A stretch of DNA of 63,354 nucleotides. Source: Serratia microhaemolytica (GTDB lineage: Bacteria > Pseudomonadota > Gammaproteobacteria > Enterobacterales > Enterobacteriaceae). Both the position numbers and the translations under genes were made by a program. The stretch lies in contig NZ_SBEF01000020.1 in NCBI RefSeq assembly GCF_004011885.1, forward strand, positions 1 to 63,354, written 5' to 3'. Shown piece after piece: positions 10,480 through 23,116 of the stretch (the first letter of the stretch is position 1; every line of letters starts with the position of its first letter). Under the pieces are notes generated by a model that searched no databases, had not been told where the DNA came from, and saw only the letters and a list, made by a program, of their open reading frames with translations.

Positions 10480-10504
10480 TGGGGAATTGTGGTATAAAGT
10501 GGTG
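10480..10504 (+). promoter_or_regulatory. MraZ-box repeats in the mraZ leader
   Basis: TGGGG (10480), TGGTA (10490) and TGGTG (10500) recur at exactly 10-nt spacing between Pmra and mraZ. This is the layout of the TGGGN boxes bound by E. coli MraZ for autorepression. The second and third boxes are degenerate. Confidence 0.6.
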
Positions 10505-10532
10505 AGAAAGATCACAGGTGGGTAGCTCAGGC

Positions 10533-10991
10533 ATGTTCCGTGGAGCAACGATGGTTAACCTCGACAGTAAGGGGCGGCTTGCCGTACCTACCCGGTACCG
10601 GGAATTACTGAACGAAGGATCACAAGGTCAAATGGTGTGTACCATTGATCTGCATCAACCCTGCCTGCTGCTTTATCCTCTACCGCAATGGGAACTGATT
10701 GAAAAGAAACTGTCTTGCCTTTCCAGTATCAATCCAGCGGAACGGCGCGTGCAGCGTCTGCTGTTAGGTCACGCGAGTGAATGCCAGATGGATAACGCAG
10801 GTCGGTTGCTGTTAGCCAGCACGCTGCGTCAACACGCTGGCCTAACCAAGGCAGTGATGTTAGTGGGGCAGTTCAACAAATTTGAATTGTGGGATGAACA
10901 GACCTGGTATCAACAAATCAGACAAGATATTGATGCTGAGCAGTCGACTTTGCAGCCGTTATCCGAGCGGTTACAGGATTTATCATTATAA
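10533..10991 (+). CDS. mraZ: Transcriptional regulator MraZ
   Basis: A 152-residue protein with two AbrB-like SpoVT domains carrying the signature [13 protein letters not shown] and [13 protein letters not shown]. It forms ring oligomers and represses its own operon by binding the leader boxes seen just upstream. The frame is open from 10518, but [14 protein letters not shown] is the conserved N-terminus. First gene of the dcw cluster, 2 bp from rsmH. Confidence 0.97.
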   Translation: MFRGATMVNLDSKGRLAVPTRYRELLNEGSQGQMVCTIDLHQPCLLLYPLPQWELIEKKLSCLSSINPAERRVQRLLLGHASECQMDNAGRLLLASTLRQHAGLTKAVMLVGQFNKFELWDEQTWYQQIRQDIDAEQSTLQPLSERLQDLSL

Positions 10992-10993
10992 GC

Positions 10994-11935
10994 ATGTTGG
11001 AAAACGATAAACATATCACCGTATTGCTGGATGAAGCTGTTAATGCGCTCAACATTCGTCACGACGGTACTTACATTGATGGCACTTTTGGCCGTGGTGG
11101 TCATTCAGGTCAAATACTGTCCCGCTTGGGCGCTGACGGGCGTTTGCTGGCGATAGATCGTGATCCGCAGGCAGTTGCAGCGGCACAGGCAATCAGCGAT
11201 CACCGTTTTAACATCATTCACGGCCCGTTTGCCGACTTGGCAGACTATGTAGAACAGCAGCAGTTGAGTGGCAAAATCGATGGCATTCTGCTCGATTTGG
11301 GTGTCTCCTCACCGCAGTTGGATGATGCCGAACGTGGTTTCTCGTTTATGCGTGATGGCCCACTGGACATGCGCATGGATACCTCAACCGGGCAGTCAGC
11401 CGCAGAGTGGCTGATGAAAGCGACCGTAGAGGATATCGCCTGGGTATTGAAGACCTTTGGTGAAGAGCGGTTTGCCAAGCGTATCGCTCGAGCAATTGTT
11501 GAGCGCAACCAGCAAGAACCAATGACTCGCACCAAACAGTTAGCAGCGTTAATCGCAGATGCCAGCCCATTTAGTGAGAAACATAAACACCCGGCAACGC
11601 GCAGTTTTCAGGCAATCCGTATCTACATCAATAGTGAACTGGAACAGATTGAACGAGCACTGGCTGGAGCGTTGACTGTGCTAGCGCCTGGAGGGCGCTT
11701 GTCGGTGATCAGCTTTCATTCGCTGGAAGATCGGATAGTGAAGCAGTTTATCCGTCACCATAGCCGGGGTGCTCAAGTGCCTGCTGGCATTCCGCTGACC
11801 GAAGCGCAACTACGTCAGATGGGCGCTGCCTCACTGAAAGCGTTAGGCAAGGTGATGCCGTCAGCACAAGAAGTGGCAGCAAACCCGAGATCACGCAGTG
11901 CTGTATTACGGGTGGCTGAGAGGATAATGGCGTGA
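10994..11935 (+). CDS. rsmH: 16S rRNA (cytosine1402-N4)-methyltransferase
   Basis: A 313-residue SAM-dependent methyltransferase that modifies C1402 in the decoding centre of 16S rRNA. The SAM site is in [13 protein letters not shown], and the family motif [12 protein letters not shown] is near the C-terminus. Same length as E. coli RsmH. The end overlaps the ftsL start by 4 bases (GTGA). Confidence 0.97.
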   Translation: MLENDKHITVLLDEAVNALNIRHDGTYIDGTFGRGGHSGQILSRLGADGRLLAIDRDPQAVAAAQAISDHRFNIIHGPFADLADYVEQQQLSGKIDGILLDLGVSSPQLDDAERGFSFMRDGPLDMRMDTSTGQSAAEWLMKATVEDIAWVLKTFGEERFAKRIARAIVERNQQEPMTRTKQLAALIADASPFSEKHKHPATRSFQAIRIYINSELEQIERALAGALTVLAPGGRLSVISFHSLEDRIVKQFIRHHSRGAQVPAGIPLTEAQLRQMGAASLKALGKVMPSAQEVAANPRSRSAVLRVAERIMA

Positions 11936-12252
11936 TCGGCCATGAGCGCCAAAGCTTGGTCGCGCTGATTGGCAGTGATCTGCTGCGTAATGGCAAACTG
12001 CCATTGCTACTGCTGGTAGCGGTGCTGATCTCGGCACTGTTTGTCGTCAACGTGGTACACCAAACCCGGCAGTTAATAGCAGAGCGTGAGCAGCTTGTTT
12101 TACAAAAAGATGCGCTCGATATTGAGTGGCGCAATCTGATCTTGGAAGAGAACGTTCTCGCCGATACCCTGCGGATTGAGCGTATCGCCAAGGAGAGGTT
12201 AAAGATGCAACATGTTAATCCAGAAGAGGAACATATCGTTATCAAACCATGA
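11932..12252 (+). CDS. ftsL: Cell-division protein FtsL
   Basis: A 106-residue bitopic inner-membrane protein of the FtsQLB complex. It has a short cytoplasmic segment, a transmembrane helix (about 23-43) and a periplasmic coiled coil with [20 protein letters not shown]. It is shorter than E. coli FtsL (121). The frame is closed by a TGA just upstream of the GTG at 11932, so no longer start exists. The GTGA overlap with rsmH suggests coupled translation. Confidence 0.94.
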   Translation: MIGHERQSLVALIGSDLLRNGKLPLLLLVAVLISALFVVNVVHQTRQLIAEREQLVLQKDALDIEWRNLILEENVLADTLRIERIAKERLKMQHVNPEEEHIVIKP

Positions 12253-12285
12253 GCCAGTTAGCCCAGACGGAGTAAAACATAAAAC

Positions 12286-14049
12286 ATGAAAGCAGTACGC
12301 TCCGCAAGAATCAAGCGCCAGGACGATCAAGCCGGTTTTGTGAACTGGCGTTTTGCGTTGCTGTGCGGTGGCATTCTGCTGATCTTACTGGGCTTACTGC
12401 TGCGCTTGGCTTATCTGCAAGTGATTGAGCCAGATAAACTGGTCAAAGAAGGTGACCTGCGTTCGTTACGGGTACAATCTGTCCCGGCCGCACGCGGCAT
12501 GATCACCGATCGCTTTGGGCGGCCGTTCGCGGTCAGCGTGCCAGTCAATGCGATTTGGGCTGATCCGAAAGAGCTGCATGAAAATGGTGGCATCAACCAA
12601 GATCCACGCTGGAAAGCACTGTCAGATGCGCTACAACTTCCGCTTGAACAACTCACCACGCGCATTAACAGCAACAGCAGAGCGCGTTTTGTCTATCTGG
12701 CGCGTCAAATCAGCCCCACCATTGGCAGTTACATTGAGCAGTTGAAGTTACCTGGCATCTACCTGCGTCAAGAAGCGCGCCGCTACTATCCGGCGGGAGA
12801 GATTGCCGCACACCTGATTGGCGTCACCAATATTGATGGTGAAGGCATTGAAGGAATAGAAAAAAGCTTTAACCCGCTGCTCACCGGCCAACCCGGCGAG
12901 CGTACCGTGCGTAAAGACCGTTTTGGTCGCGTGATTGAAGATATCTCATCAGTAGACAGCCTAGCCGCACACAACCTGACATTAAGTATCGATGAACGTT
13001 TACAGCGTTTGCTCTACCGTGAACTGGATAATGCCGTAGCATTCAATAAAGCCGAATCAGGCACCGCAGTGCTGGTTGATGTCAATAGCGGTGAAGTGCT
13101 GGCGATGGCAAACAGCCCCTCCTACAACCCCAATAACATGGCAAATACCCGCCGCGATGCGATGCGCAACCGAGCGATCACCGATGCCTTCGAACCCGGT
13201 TCAACCGTTAAGCCGATGGTCGTAATGGCAGCACTACAACGCGGTGTGGTGAAACAGAATAGCGTCATCGACACCCTGCCTTACCGCGTGAATGGACATG
13301 AGATTAAAGATGTCGCGCATTACCCTGAGCTAACATTGACTGGAATTTTACAAAAATCGAGCAATGTCGGTGTTTCTAGACTGGCGATGGCAATGCCGCC
13401 TGAAGCACTGTTGGAAACTTACGCCCAGTTCGGACTGGGTAAGCCAACCCAGTTAGGTCTAGTCGGTGAAAGCAACGGCCTGTTCCCGAAAAAACAGCGT
13501 TGGTCCGACATTGAACGCGCCACCTTCTCGTTTGGCTATGGCTTGATGGTGACACCGTTACAGTTGGCACGCGTCTACGCCACCATTGGTAGCTTTGGTA
13601 TCTATCGCCCACTGTCGATCACTCGGCAAGAGCAGCCGGTTGCTGGCACACGCGTGTTCCCACAAAACATCGTTCGTCGTGTAGTGCGCATGATGGAAAG
13701 CGTGGCGCTGCCTGGCGGTGGTGGTGTGAAGGCATCAATCAGAGGCTACCGTATTGCGATCAAAACCGGCACTGCGAAAAAAGTCGGGCCGGATGGCAAA
13801 TACATCAACCGTTATATCGCCTACACCGCCGGTGTCGCACCCGCCAGCCAACCACGTTTTGCCCTCGTCGTCGTCATCAATGACCCACAAGGCGGCAAGT
13901 ATTACGGCGGTGCAATTTCTGCACCGGTGTTTGGTGCCATTATGTCCGGCGCATTGAAGATCATGAATGTCAAACCTGACGCACTACCCGAACATGAAGG
14001 CAATAACTTAGTCAGTAACCGTAACGGAGGATCAGGTGGCAGAACGTAA
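12286..14049 (+). CDS. ftsI: Septal transpeptidase FtsI (PBP3)
   Basis: A 587-residue monofunctional class B penicillin-binding protein that cross-links septal peptidoglycan with FtsW. It has an N-terminal cytoplasmic tail and one membrane anchor (about 23-45), then a pedestal domain. The transpeptidase domain carries all three active-site motifs: STVK with nucleophile Ser306, SSN (in KSSNVGVS) and KTG (IKTGTAKK). Length is one residue from E. coli. Its 3' end overlaps murE by 14 bp. Confidence 0.98.
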   Translation: MKAVRSARIKRQDDQAGFVNWRFALLCGGILLILLGLLLRLAYLQVIEPDKLVKEGDLRSLRVQSVPAARGMITDRFGRPFAVSVPVNAIWADPKELHENGGINQDPRWKALSDALQLPLEQLTTRINSNSRARFVYLARQISPTIGSYIEQLKLPGIYLRQEARRYYPAGEIAAHLIGVTNIDGEGIEGIEKSFNPLLTGQPGERTVRKDRFGRVIEDISSVDSLAAHNLTLSIDERLQRLLYRELDNAVAFNKAESGTAVLVDVNSGEVLAMANSPSYNPNNMANTRRDAMRNRAITDAFEPGSTVKPMVVMAALQRGVVKQNSVIDTLPYRVNGHEIKDVAHYPELTLTGILQKSSNVGVSRLAMAMPPEALLETYAQFGLGKPTQLGLVGESNGLFPKKQRWSDIERATFSFGYGLMVTPLQLARVYATIGSFGIYRPLSITRQEQPVAGTRVFPQNIVRRVVRMMESVALPGGGGVKASIRGYRIAIKTGTAKKVGPDGKYINRYIAYTAGVAPASQPRFALVVVINDPQGGKYYGGAISAPVFGAIMSGALKIMNVKPDALPEHEGNNLVSNRNGGSGGRT

Positions 14050-15520
14050 TTTACGTGATTTACTCGCACCGTGGATGCCTGCCGCTCCTGCTTGCCAGCT
14101 ACGGGAGATGAGCTTAGACAGCCGCTGCATCACAGCGGGGGATCTGTTCGTTGCCGTTGCAGGCCATCAAACAGATGGCCGTAGCTACATTGCACAAGCG
14201 ATCAAACAGGGAGCCGCCGCCGTTGTTGCTCAAGCAACTGATCCGGCAATGCATCAAAAAGTCGAGCAGATCTGCGGAGTGCCGGTAGTCTACCTATACC
14301 AGCTCAACCGACACTTGTCGGCACTGGCTGGCGCATTTTATCAACAGCCAAGCCAGCGATTGCAGTTGGTTGGCGTCACCGGCACCAATGGCAAAACCAC
14401 CATCACCCAGTTACTGGCGCAATGGAGCCAGCAACTGGGTGCGACGGCAGCGGTAATGGGCACCCTAGGCAACGGGCTATTAGGGCAGATGGTGCCGAGT
14501 GCCAATACCACCGCTTCGGCTGTCGAGATCCAACATGCGCTCAATCAGTTTGCTGATCAGGGCGCAGCACTGGTGGCGATGGAGGTCTCCTCACATGGCC
14601 TAGTACAGCAGCGGGTAGCAGCGCTTTCGTTTGCGGCTGCAGTGTTCAGTAATCTAAGTCGTGATCATCTTGATTATCATGGCGATATGGAAAACTACCA
14701 AGCAGCAAAATGGTCATTGTTTGCCGACCATCAACCACAACAGGCGATTATTAACGCGGATGATCCGGTTGGTCAGCGCTGGCTGGAAAAATTGCCCAAT
14801 GCGGTGGCAGTCAGTCTGCACGGCAACCTCGCACAGAATCAACGCCCGCATTGGTTAAGCGCCAGCGCAATCCACTATCACAACAACGGCGCTAGCATCA
14901 GCTTTCGTTCCAGTTGGGGGGATGGGCAACTGGAGACTCATCTGCTGGGTGAATTTAATGTCAGCAATCTATTACTGGCATTGGCAACGCTACTTGCGCT
15001 GGGTTATCCGCTGGCAGCGCTGATCGCTACCGCTGCCGATCTGCAACCGGTTTGTGGTCGTATGGAGCGCTTTAGCGCACCTGGCAAACCGACTTTGGTG
15101 GTCGATTACGCCCACACCCCCGATGCATTGGAAAAAGCACTGGCTGCACTGCGGCTACACTGCCGTGGCCAGTTGTGGTGCCTGTTCGGTTGTGGTGGTG
15201 ATCGCGATAGCGGTAAGCGTCCACTGATGGCCCGTGCCGCAGAGCAGTGGGCAGACCGCGTCGTGATCACCGACGATAATCCACGGAGTGAAGCCCCTGA
15301 GGCAATCACTGATGATATTTTGGCCGGGTTCAACAGCGCAAGCGTTGTGCCGGTGATCCACCAACGGGCAGAAGCATTGGCCTATATCATTGCCCAAGCG
15401 CAGGCGGAAGATGTCGTGCTGGTGGCAGGCAAAGGACATGAGGATTACCAATTGATTGGTCAGCATCGCTTAAACTACTCCGATCGCACCACCGTAATGC
15501 AACTACTGGGGGTGATGTGA
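14036..15520 (+). CDS. murE: UDP-MurNAc-tripeptide ligase (meso-DAP adding)
   Basis: A 494-residue Mur ligase adding the third stem-peptide residue. It has the ATP motif [10 protein letters not shown] and the DNPR signature ([10 protein letters not shown]) that selects meso-diaminopimelate. The start is GTG inside the end of ftsI, with GGAGG 5 nt upstream. The murF start codon overlaps its stop. Confidence 0.97.
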   Translation: MAERNLRDLLAPWMPAAPACQLREMSLDSRCITAGDLFVAVAGHQTDGRSYIAQAIKQGAAAVVAQATDPAMHQKVEQICGVPVVYLYQLNRHLSALAGAFYQQPSQRLQLVGVTGTNGKTTITQLLAQWSQQLGATAAVMGTLGNGLLGQMVPSANTTASAVEIQHALNQFADQGAALVAMEVSSHGLVQQRVAALSFAAAVFSNLSRDHLDYHGDMENYQAAKWSLFADHQPQQAIINADDPVGQRWLEKLPNAVAVSLHGNLAQNQRPHWLSASAIHYHNNGASISFRSSWGDGQLETHLLGEFNVSNLLLALATLLALGYPLAALIATAADLQPVCGRMERFSAPGKPTLVVDYAHTPDALEKALAALRLHCRGQLWCLFGCGGDRDSGKRPLMARAAEQWADRVVITDDNPRSEAPEAITDDILAGFNSASVVPVIHQRAEALAYIIAQAQAEDVVLVAGKGHEDYQLIGQHRLNYSDRTTVMQLLGVM

Positions 15521-16881
15521 TGATTAATGTCTCGTTGCAAACACTTGCCAAACTGTTGGCCGCCGAACAGATTGGCGCTGATCGACAGATCAGTGCAGTA
15601 ACCACCGACACCCGCCAGGTCAGCGCTGGCTGTCTGTTTGTCGCATTGAAAGGCGAGCGTTTCGATGGGCACGATTTTGCCGCCGATGCCCTGGCTGCCG
15701 GCGCCGGTGCGCTGCTGGTTGCCCGCCCGTTACCGCTGGATATTCCGCAACTGGTGGTCAGTGAGACACGGCTGGCATTAGGGCAGATCGCTGCCTGGGT
15801 TCGTAGCCAAGTCAACACCAAAGTGGTGGCGTTAACCGGCTCATCGGGCAAAACATCGGTAAAAGAGATGACAGCAGCGATCCTGCGTCAATGCGGCAAC
15901 GTGCTCTACACCGCCGGTAACTTCAATAACGATATCGGTGTGCCATTGACGCTGCTGCGTCTACAACCCGATCACGACTTTGCCGTCATTGAGCTAGGCG
16001 CCAACCACATTGGCGAGATCGCCTACACGGTTGGCCTCACTCGCCCACAGAGTGCGCTGGTCAATAACCTGGCCGCAGCCCACTTGGAAGGTTTTGGTTC
16101 GCTGGCAGGTGTTGCTCAAGCTAAAGGGGAGATTTTTACTGGCCTGCCAACCGATGGCATCGCCATCATCAACAACGATAGTCACGATTGGCCTCACTGG
16201 CAGAAACACTTGACTGGAAACAGAGTCTGGCGTTTTTCTGGGCAGGTTGACGCCCACGCCGATTTCTCTGCCACTGGCCTGCAACTGCAACAGGGGATGA
16301 CCAATTTCACCCTACACACACCGTTTGGTAGCCAGGCAATCAGCCTGCCGCTACCCGGGCGCCACAATGTCGCCAATGCATTAGCCGCCACTGCACTGGC
16401 AATGTCGGTTGGAGCCTCACTGGCGGCGGTGCGTGCGGGGCTGGCATCACTACAGGCAGTTGCCGGGCGGCTCTACCCGATCAAACTGGCGGACAATAAA
16501 TTGTTACTCGACGATAGCTACAACGCCAACGTTGGCTCGATGCTGGCTGCAGTACAGCTATTGGCCGAACAGCCAGGCTACCGCTTGCTGGTTGTTGGTG
16601 ACATGGCTGAGCTAGGCGAGCAGGCAGAACAGTGCCATCGCCAGGTTGGCGAGGCTGCCCGGCAGGCCAATATCGACAAAGTGATCAGCGTTGGTAACTT
16701 GAGCCAGGCAGTAAGCACAGCCAGTGCCAATGGCGAACATTATCAAGATAAAACAGCAGTGATCGCACGCGTGGCGGAATTACTGTCAACACACACGGTA
16801 ATCACCGTATTAGTCAAAGGCTCACGTAGTGCCGCTATGGAGCAAGTGGTGCGTGCGTTACAGGAGAAAGCAGTATGCTAG
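15520..16881 (+). CDS. murF: UDP-MurNAc-pentapeptide synthetase MurF
   Basis: A 453-residue Mur ligase that adds D-Ala-D-Ala to the tripeptide precursor. The ATP-binding motif is [14 protein letters not shown], and the C-terminal domain contains [14 protein letters not shown] 15517 and ATG 15520 are both possible. [13 protein letters not shown] matches the E. coli start, so ATG 15520 is preferred and overlaps the murE stop by one base. It overlaps mraY by 7 bp. Confidence 0.97.
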   Translation: MINVSLQTLAKLLAAEQIGADRQISAVTTDTRQVSAGCLFVALKGERFDGHDFAADALAAGAGALLVARPLPLDIPQLVVSETRLALGQIAAWVRSQVNTKVVALTGSSGKTSVKEMTAAILRQCGNVLYTAGNFNNDIGVPLTLLRLQPDHDFAVIELGANHIGEIAYTVGLTRPQSALVNNLAAAHLEGFGSLAGVAQAKGEIFTGLPTDGIAIINNDSHDWPHWQKHLTGNRVWRFSGQVDAHADFSATGLQLQQGMTNFTLHTPFGSQAISLPLPGRHNVANALAATALAMSVGASLAAVRAGLASLQAVAGRLYPIKLADNKLLLDDSYNANVGSMLAAVQLLAEQPGYRLLVVGDMAELGEQAEQCHRQVGEAARQANIDKVISVGNLSQAVSTASANGEHYQDKTAVIARVAELLSTHTVITVLVKGSRSAAMEQVVRALQEKAVC

Positions 16882-17957
16882 TCTGGTTAGCAGAATATTT
16901 AGTTCAATTTCACTCAGGGTTTAACGTCTTCTCCTACTTAACGTTCAGGGCGATTGTTAGCTTGCTAACAGCGCTGTTTATATCGCTGTGGATGGGGCCG
17001 AAACTGATTAAACGCTTACAACAAATGTCATTTGGTCAGGTGGTACGTGACAATGGGCCAGAGTCACATTTTAGTAAGCGTGGCACGCCGACGATGGGCG
17101 GCATCATGATCCTGACTTCAATTACCCTTTCAGTACTACTGTGGGCTTATCCCTCAAACCCCTATGTCTGGTGTGTGCTACTGGTGCTGATTGGTTATGG
17201 CATTGTCGGCTTCGTTGATGACTACCGTAAAGTGGTGCGAAAAAATAGCAAAGGTCTGATTGCACGTTGGAAATACTTTTGGCAATCGCTACTGGCACTG
17301 ATAGTGGCATTTAGCATGTATGCGGTTGGTAAGGGCACCCCCGCGACCGAACTGGTGGTGCCGTTTTTTAAAGATGTGATGCCGCAACTCGGCCTGCTCT
17401 ACGTTTTGCTGGCCTATTTTGTCATTGTCGGCACCAGTAACGCCGTTAACCTCACCGACGGTTTGGATGGGCTGGCAATTATGCCAACCGTTTTTGTTGC
17501 TGCCGGGTTTGCCTTGGTCGCCTGGGCCAGTGGCAATATGAATTTTGCCAACTATCTGCACATTCCCTACCTGCGTCATGCCGGTGAGTTGGTGATTGTC
17601 TGCACCGCAATTGTCGGTGCTGGATTGGGCTTTCTCTGGTTTAACACCTATCCGGCACAAGTCTTTATGGGCGATGTCGGTTCACTGGCACTAGGTGGCG
17701 CACTCGGCACCATTGCAGTGCTGTTACGCCAGGAGTTTCTGCTGCTGATTATGGGCGGCGTGTTTGTGGTGGAAACCTTGTCAGTGATCTTGCAGGTGGG
17801 TTCATTTAAATTGCGCGGCCAACGTATTTTCCGCATGGCACCGATCCACCACCACTATGAGCTGAAAGGCTGGCCAGAACCGCGCGTGATTGTGCGTTTC
17901 TGGATCATTTCGCTGATGCTGGTGCTGATTGGCCTGGCAACGCTGAAGGTGCGTTAA
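16875..17957 (+). CDS. mraY: Phospho-MurNAc-pentapeptide translocase MraY
   Basis: A 360-residue polytopic membrane enzyme with ten hydrophobic helices that transfers phospho-MurNAc-pentapeptide to undecaprenyl phosphate, giving lipid I. It shows the catalytic Asp cluster [15 protein letters not shown], the Mg-binding MGDVGS and the HHHYELKG loop. Identical in length to E. coli MraY. Confidence 0.98.
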   Translation: MLVWLAEYLVQFHSGFNVFSYLTFRAIVSLLTALFISLWMGPKLIKRLQQMSFGQVVRDNGPESHFSKRGTPTMGGIMILTSITLSVLLWAYPSNPYVWCVLLVLIGYGIVGFVDDYRKVVRKNSKGLIARWKYFWQSLLALIVAFSMYAVGKGTPATELVVPFFKDVMPQLGLLYVLLAYFVIVGTSNAVNLTDGLDGLAIMPTVFVAAGFALVAWASGNMNFANYLHIPYLRHAGELVIVCTAIVGAGLGFLWFNTYPAQVFMGDVGSLALGGALGTIAVLLRQEFLLLIMGGVFVVETLSVILQVGSFKLRGQRIFRMAPIHHHYELKGWPEPRVIVRFWIISLMLVLIGLATLKVR

Positions 17958-17959
17958 TC

Positions 17960-19279
17960 ATGGTGAATTATCAGGGTAAACAAGTTGTCATTATCGGATT
18001 AGGCTTAACTGGCCTCTCTTGCGTTGACTTCTTTCTCGCGCGTGGCGTAACGCCGCGCGTAATGGATACCCGTGTTTCAGCACCTGGGCTGGAGAAATTA
18101 CCTGCACAGATTGAACGCCAGCTCGGTGAACTCGATCTGGCATCGGCCGTTGCCGCCGATCTGATCGTTGCCAGCCCCGGAGTACCCTTAAGCCATCCGG
18201 TACTCCGTGCGGCCGCTGAAGCAGGGGTCGAGATTATCGGTGATATCGAACTATTCTGCCGCGAAGCCACCGCACCGATCGTAGCAATCACCGGTTCTAA
18301 CGGTAAAAGCACCGTGACTACCTTGGTCGGAGAGATGGCAAAAGCTGCTGGTTGGGCGGTCGGTATCGGCGGCAATATTGGCCAGCCCGCACTGAAGCTA
18401 CTCCAGCAACCAAGCCAACTCTATGTGCTGGAGCTATCTAGTTTCCAACTGGAAACCACCCACAGCTTGCGTGCCGCTGCGGCAACAATCTTGAACATCA
18501 GTGAAGATCATATGGATCGCTACCCGGAAGGGTTAGCTGCCTACCGTGCCGCCAAGTTGGGTATCTATCGTGGTGCCAGCCTCTGTGTAGTCAACGCCGA
18601 TGACGCATTGACCCTGCCAGAACAAGGCGCTGATGCTCGCTGCATCAGCTTTGGCGGTGATGTTGGTGATTATCATCTCAGCCAGCAGCAGGGCGAGATT
18701 TGGCTGCAAGTGCACGCGGAAAACGTGCTCAACACCAAACAAATGCAGATCACCGGTCGCCACAACTACACCAATGCGTTAGCCGCACTGGCGTTAGCCG
18801 ATGCTGTCGGATTACCGCGCTCCACCAGCTTGGCTGCTTTGCTCGCCTTCACTGGCCTGCCACACCGTTTTCAACAGGTGTGGCAACAGCACGGGGTGCG
18901 CTGGATAAACGACTCCAAAGCGACCAATGTCGGCAGTACCGAAGCTGCACTACGCGGCTTACAGATCGCAGGCAAACTCCATTTATTGCTTGGTGGTGAT
19001 GGCAAATCGGCTGATTTTTCACCACTGATACCCTATCTACAAGGGGACAACATTCAGTTGTACTGCTTTGGCCGTGATGGCGCACAACTGGCAAAACTGC
19101 GTCCTGCGGTCACCACCCTGACCGAGACCATGAGCCAAGCGATGCAGATCATTGCCAGTCGTGTGAGTACCGGCGACATGGTGCTGCTGTCACCAGCCTG
19201 CGCCAGTTTGGATCAGTTTCGTAATTTTGAAGCGCGCGGCGATGAGTTTGCTCGCTTGGCCAAGGAGTTAGCACAATGA
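17960..19279 (+). CDS. murD: UDP-MurNAc-L-alanine:D-glutamate ligase
   Basis: A 439-residue cytoplasmic Mur ligase adding D-glutamate. Its N-terminal UDP-binding domain contains [13 protein letters not shown]. The ATP motif is [11 protein letters not shown], and the C-terminal motif is [15 protein letters not shown]. Starts 2 bp after mraY and overlaps ftsW by 4 bases (ATGA). Confidence 0.98.
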   Translation: MVNYQGKQVVIIGLGLTGLSCVDFFLARGVTPRVMDTRVSAPGLEKLPAQIERQLGELDLASAVAADLIVASPGVPLSHPVLRAAAEAGVEIIGDIELFCREATAPIVAITGSNGKSTVTTLVGEMAKAAGWAVGIGGNIGQPALKLLQQPSQLYVLELSSFQLETTHSLRAAAATILNISEDHMDRYPEGLAAYRAAKLGIYRGASLCVVNADDALTLPEQGADARCISFGGDVGDYHLSQQQGEIWLQVHAENVLNTKQMQITGRHNYTNALAALALADAVGLPRSTSLAALLAFTGLPHRFQQVWQQHGVRWINDSKATNVGSTEAALRGLQIAGKLHLLLGGDGKSADFSPLIPYLQGDNIQLYCFGRDGAQLAKLRPAVTTLTETMSQAMQIIASRVSTGDMVLLSPACASLDQFRNFEARGDEFARLAKELAQ

Positions 19280-20469
19280 GTGCCACCAGCAACCGCGCTG
19301 GCGCGATGAGAGACTGGCTGGCAGGCCGCCGTACCGGCAGCTTGGCCAACGGCCTGCTCTATGATCGCACCCTGCTGTGGGTTGCATTAGGCATGATGGT
19401 GCTCGGCTTGATCATTGTCACCTCAGCATCATTGCCGGTTAGCCAGCGTTTGGCGGATGATCCGCTGCTGTTTGCCAAACGCGATGCGCTCTACCTTGGG
19501 CTGGCGCTGTTACTGTCACTGGTGACACTGCGCATTCCAATGGTGATATGGCAACGTTACAGTGCGCTGATGTTACTGCTGTCAATCATCCTGCTGCTGC
19601 TGGTGTTGATCATGGGCAATTCGGTCAATGGTGCCTCGCGCTGGATTTCATTAGGGCCATTGCGTATACAACCGGCTGAACTGTCTAAGTTATCGCTGTT
19701 TTGCTATCTCTCAGGTTATCTGATGCGCAAGGTTGAAGAGGTGCGCAACAACTTCTGGGGATTTTGTAAACCCATCACCGTGATGGTGGTGTTGGCGCTG
19801 CTGCTACTGCTACAGCCGGATCTGGGCACAGTGATTGTGCTGTTTGTCACCACACTGGCACTGCTGTTTTTGGCCGGTGCCAAATTGTGGCAGTTTTTGG
19901 CCATTATCGGCGCGGGTCTGTTCGCAGTCCTGCTGCTGATCATCGCCACTCCGTACCGGATGCGCCGTTTAACCGCATTCTGGAACCCGTGGGATGATCC
20001 ATTTGGCAGCGGCTACCAGTTAACGCAATCACTGATGGCGTTTGGTCGCGGTGAACTTTTCGGGCGCGGTTTAGGGAATTCGGTACAGAAACTGGAGTAT
20101 CTGCCCGAGGCACACACTGATTTTATTTTCTCCATTCTTGGCGAGGAACTTGGCTATATCGGTGTGGTTTTGGCGCTGTTAATGCTATTCTTCGTCGCTT
20201 TTCGTGCGATGTCGATCGGCAAAAGAGCACTACAGATTGAACAACGTTTTTCCGGTTTTTTAGCCTGTGCGATAGGTGTCTGGTTTAGTTTTCAATCTTT
20301 GGTAAATATCGGTGCTACTGCCGGGCTGCTACCGACCAAAGGATTGACACTGCCACTGATCAGTTATGGCGGTTCAAGTCTGCTGGTGATGTCAACAGCC
20401 GTGGTGTTGTTGCTACGTATTGATTATGAAACACGCCTGAGCCAGGCACAGGCGTTTGTAAAGAGGTAA
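19276..20469 (+). CDS. ftsW: Septal peptidoglycan polymerase FtsW
   Basis: A 397-residue SEDS-family membrane glycosyltransferase that works with FtsI at the septum. It has ten predicted transmembrane helices, the SEDS signatures [21 protein letters not shown] (positions about 116-136) and [16 protein letters not shown], and the terminal [17 protein letters not shown] overlap with murD and a 3-bp gap to murG. Confidence 0.97.
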   Translation: MSATSNRAGAMRDWLAGRRTGSLANGLLYDRTLLWVALGMMVLGLIIVTSASLPVSQRLADDPLLFAKRDALYLGLALLLSLVTLRIPMVIWQRYSALMLLLSIILLLLVLIMGNSVNGASRWISLGPLRIQPAELSKLSLFCYLSGYLMRKVEEVRNNFWGFCKPITVMVVLALLLLLQPDLGTVIVLFVTTLALLFLAGAKLWQFLAIIGAGLFAVLLLIIATPYRMRRLTAFWNPWDDPFGSGYQLTQSLMAFGRGELFGRGLGNSVQKLEYLPEAHTDFIFSILGEELGYIGVVLALLMLFFVAFRAMSIGKRALQIEQRFSGFLACAIGVWFSFQSLVNIGATAGLLPTKGLTLPLISYGGSSLLVMSTAVVLLLRIDYETRLSQAQAFVKR

Positions 20470-20472
20470 CGG

Positions 20473-21567
20473 ATGAGCAAAAAAGCAAAGCGCTTACTGG
20501 TGATGGCTGGTGGCACCGGCGGGCATGTCTTCCCGGGGTTAGCGGTTGCCCACCACTTGATGGCGCAAGGCTGGCAAGTTCGTTGGCTTGGCACCGCAGA
20601 CCGCATGGAGGCAGATCTGGTGCCAAAACACGGCATAGAAATTGATTTTATTAAAATTTCTGGCCTGCGTGGTAAAGGCATAATGGCACAGATAACTGCA
20701 CCGCTGCGCATCTGGCGTGCAGTGCGCCAAGCTAAAGCGATCATCGCCGCTTATCAGCCGGATGTGGTGCTTGGCATGGGCGGATATGTCTCCGGTCCTG
20801 GTGGGCTGGCCGCTTGGTTATCGGGTGTACCGGTAGTGCTGCATGAACAGAATGGCATCGCTGGTTTAACCAATCGCTGGCTGTCAAAGATCGCCAAAAA
20901 AGTGTTGCAGGCTTTTCCCGGTGCGTTTGCCAATGCTGATGTGGTCGGTAATCCGGTACGTAGCGACGTGTTGGCGCTGCCAACTCCCACTGAGCGCTTT
21001 GCTCAGCATCAAGGGGCAATCCGCGTGTTGGTGATCGGCGGCAGCCAGGGAGCAAGAGTACTAAACCAGACCATGCCGCACGTGGCGGCGGAGTTAGGGG
21101 ATAAAATCACCCTGTGGCATCAGGTCGGCAAAGGGGCGCTAGCCGCTGTTGAGCAGCAGTATCGACAGCTAGCGCAGAGTCAGCATAAAATTACTGAATT
21201 TATTGATGATATGGCTGCTGCTTATGCTTGGGCCGATGTGGTTGTCTGTCGCTCTGGTGCATTAACCGTCAGTGAATTGGCAGCCGCAGGGCTGGCGGCT
21301 ATTTTTGTCCCGTTCCAGCATAAAGATCGGCAACAGTATTGGAATGCGCTGCCATTACAGGCGGCTGGAGCAGCAGAAATTATTGAACAGCATCAATTCA
21401 CCGCTGCGGCAGTCACTACACTGTTGGCAGACTGGGATCGCCCCACGCTGTTGGCAATGGCTGAAAAAGCGCGTGCGATCGCCATTCGCGATGCTACCGA
21501 GCGTGTAGCGGCGGAGATTGTGCGCTTAGCACCAACCGAATCAATCACGCAGTCAGCCAGGCAGTAG
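20473..21567 (+). CDS. murG: UDP-GlcNAc transferase MurG (lipid II synthesis)
   Basis: A 364-residue peripheral GT28 glycosyltransferase converting lipid I to lipid II. It carries the glycine-rich N-terminal loop [14 protein letters not shown], a second G loop [12 protein letters not shown] and the UDP-GlcNAc site [15 protein letters not shown]. About 70 bp separate it from murC. Confidence 0.98.
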   Translation: MSKKAKRLLVMAGGTGGHVFPGLAVAHHLMAQGWQVRWLGTADRMEADLVPKHGIEIDFIKISGLRGKGIMAQITAPLRIWRAVRQAKAIIAAYQPDVVLGMGGYVSGPGGLAAWLSGVPVVLHEQNGIAGLTNRWLSKIAKKVLQAFPGAFANADVVGNPVRSDVLALPTPTERFAQHQGAIRVLVIGGSQGARVLNQTMPHVAAELGDKITLWHQVGKGALAAVEQQYRQLAQSQHKITEFIDDMAAAYAWADVVVCRSGALTVSELAAAGLAAIFVPFQHKDRQQYWNALPLQAAGAAEIIEQHQFTAAAVTTLLADWDRPTLLAMAEKARAIAIRDATERVAAEIVRLAPTESITQSARQ

Positions 21568-21640
21568 CCCGATCGGCAGTGATCAACAGGTACCGAGAAC
21601 GGTGCGGTATCAATTAGATGAGTAAACATGTAACGGCATG

Positions 21641-23116
21641 ATGAACATAAAACAATTAGCGAAATTACGAACTTTTGTGCCCGAGATGCGACGCGTCCGG
21701 CATATTCACTTTGTTGGCATTGGTGGTGCCGGCATGGGGGGTATTGCCGAAGTGTTAGCTAACGAAGGCTACCAGATCAGCGGTTCTGATCTGGCACCGA
21801 ATGCGGTTACACAGCAATTGAGTGAGCTAGGGATCACCATCTATTTTCAGCATCGGGCAGAAAATGTTAACGATGCCAGTGTAGTGGTTGCGTCGACAGC
21901 AATTCCGGCAGATAACCCGGAAATTGTCGCCGCACGTGAAGCACGCATTCCAGTTATCCAGCGCGCCGAGATGCTGGCTGAACTCATGCGTTACCGGCAT
22001 GGTATCGCGATTGCCGGTACCCATGGCAAAACAACCACTACCGCAATGATTGCCAGCATCTACGCTGAAGCAGGGCTGGATCCCACCTTTGTTAATGGCG
22101 GGCTGGTGAAAGCCGCCGGTACTCATGCGCGGTTAGGCTCCAGCCGTTACCTGATTGCTGAAGCAGACGAGAGCGACGCCTCATTCCTGCATCTGCAACC
22201 TATGGTGGCGGTAGTAACCAATATCGAAGCCGACCATATGGATACTTATCACGGTGACTTCGAAAATTTAAAACAGACATTTATCAATTTTCTGCACAAC
22301 TTGCCATTTTATGGCCGTGCCGTGATGTGTATTGACGATCCTGTCGTGCGTGAGTTACTGCCGCGTGTGGGTCGCCACATCACCACCTACGGCTTCAGTG
22401 TGGATGCCGATGTGCGGATTGAAAATTATCAGCAACAACAGCATCAAGGCCACTTTAGCGTGGTGCGCCAAGATAAACCGTTGCTACAGGTGACCCTCAA
22501 TGCACCTGGCCGTCATAATGCGCTCAATGCCGCTGCTGCTGTTGCCGTCGCAACAGAAGAGGGAATTGATGATGCTGCTATTTTGACTGCACTGGCCGGT
22601 TTCCAGGGCACCGGTCGCCGCTTTGATTTTCTGGGTGAATTCCCATTACAGCCGGTGAACCAAAAACCCGGCAGTGCGATGCTGGTTGATGACTACGGCC
22701 ACCATCCAACGGAAGTAGAAGCGACGATTAAAGCCGCACGTGCTGGCTGGCCGGAAAAACGTTTAGTGATGATCTTCCAGCCCCATCGCTACACACGCAC
22801 GCGTGATCTGTATGACGACTTCGTCAACGTATTATCACAAGTCGACGTGTTGCTGATGCTGGATGTGTACTCCGCAGGAGAGACAGCGATCGCTGGTGCA
22901 GATAGTCGCAGCCTGTGCCGCACTATCCGCAATCGCGGCAAGCTGGATCCAATCCTGATCACACAGGCAGAGAATATCAGCCAGGAGTTGGCTCAATTAC
23001 TACAGGGAGATGATCTGATCCTGGTGCAAGGTGCCGGTAACATCGGCAAAATCGCACGCAATCTAGCCGAATTGAAATTACAACCACAAAATAACAATGA
23101 GGGACATCATGACTGA
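21641..23116 (+). CDS. murC: UDP-MurNAc:L-alanine ligase
   Basis: A 491-residue enzyme adding the first stem-peptide residue. It has the N-terminal [14 protein letters not shown], the ATP motif [12 protein letters not shown], and [13 protein letters not shown] in the C-terminal half. Two ATGs are in tandem (21638, 21641). The second aligns with E. coli MurC and gives the same length. The 3' end overlaps ddlB by 8 bp. Confidence 0.98.
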   Translation: MNIKQLAKLRTFVPEMRRVRHIHFVGIGGAGMGGIAEVLANEGYQISGSDLAPNAVTQQLSELGITIYFQHRAENVNDASVVVASTAIPADNPEIVAAREARIPVIQRAEMLAELMRYRHGIAIAGTHGKTTTTAMIASIYAEAGLDPTFVNGGLVKAAGTHARLGSSRYLIAEADESDASFLHLQPMVAVVTNIEADHMDTYHGDFENLKQTFINFLHNLPFYGRAVMCIDDPVVRELLPRVGRHITTYGFSVDADVRIENYQQQQHQGHFSVVRQDKPLLQVTLNAPGRHNALNAAAAVAVATEEGIDDAAILTALAGFQGTGRRFDFLGEFPLQPVNQKPGSAMLVDDYGHHPTEVEATIKAARAGWPEKRLVMIFQPHRYTRTRDLYDDFVNVLSQVDVLLMLDVYSAGETAIAGADSRSLCRTIRNRGKLDPILITQAENISQELAQLLQGDDLILVQGAGNIGKIARNLAELKLQPQNNNEGHHD

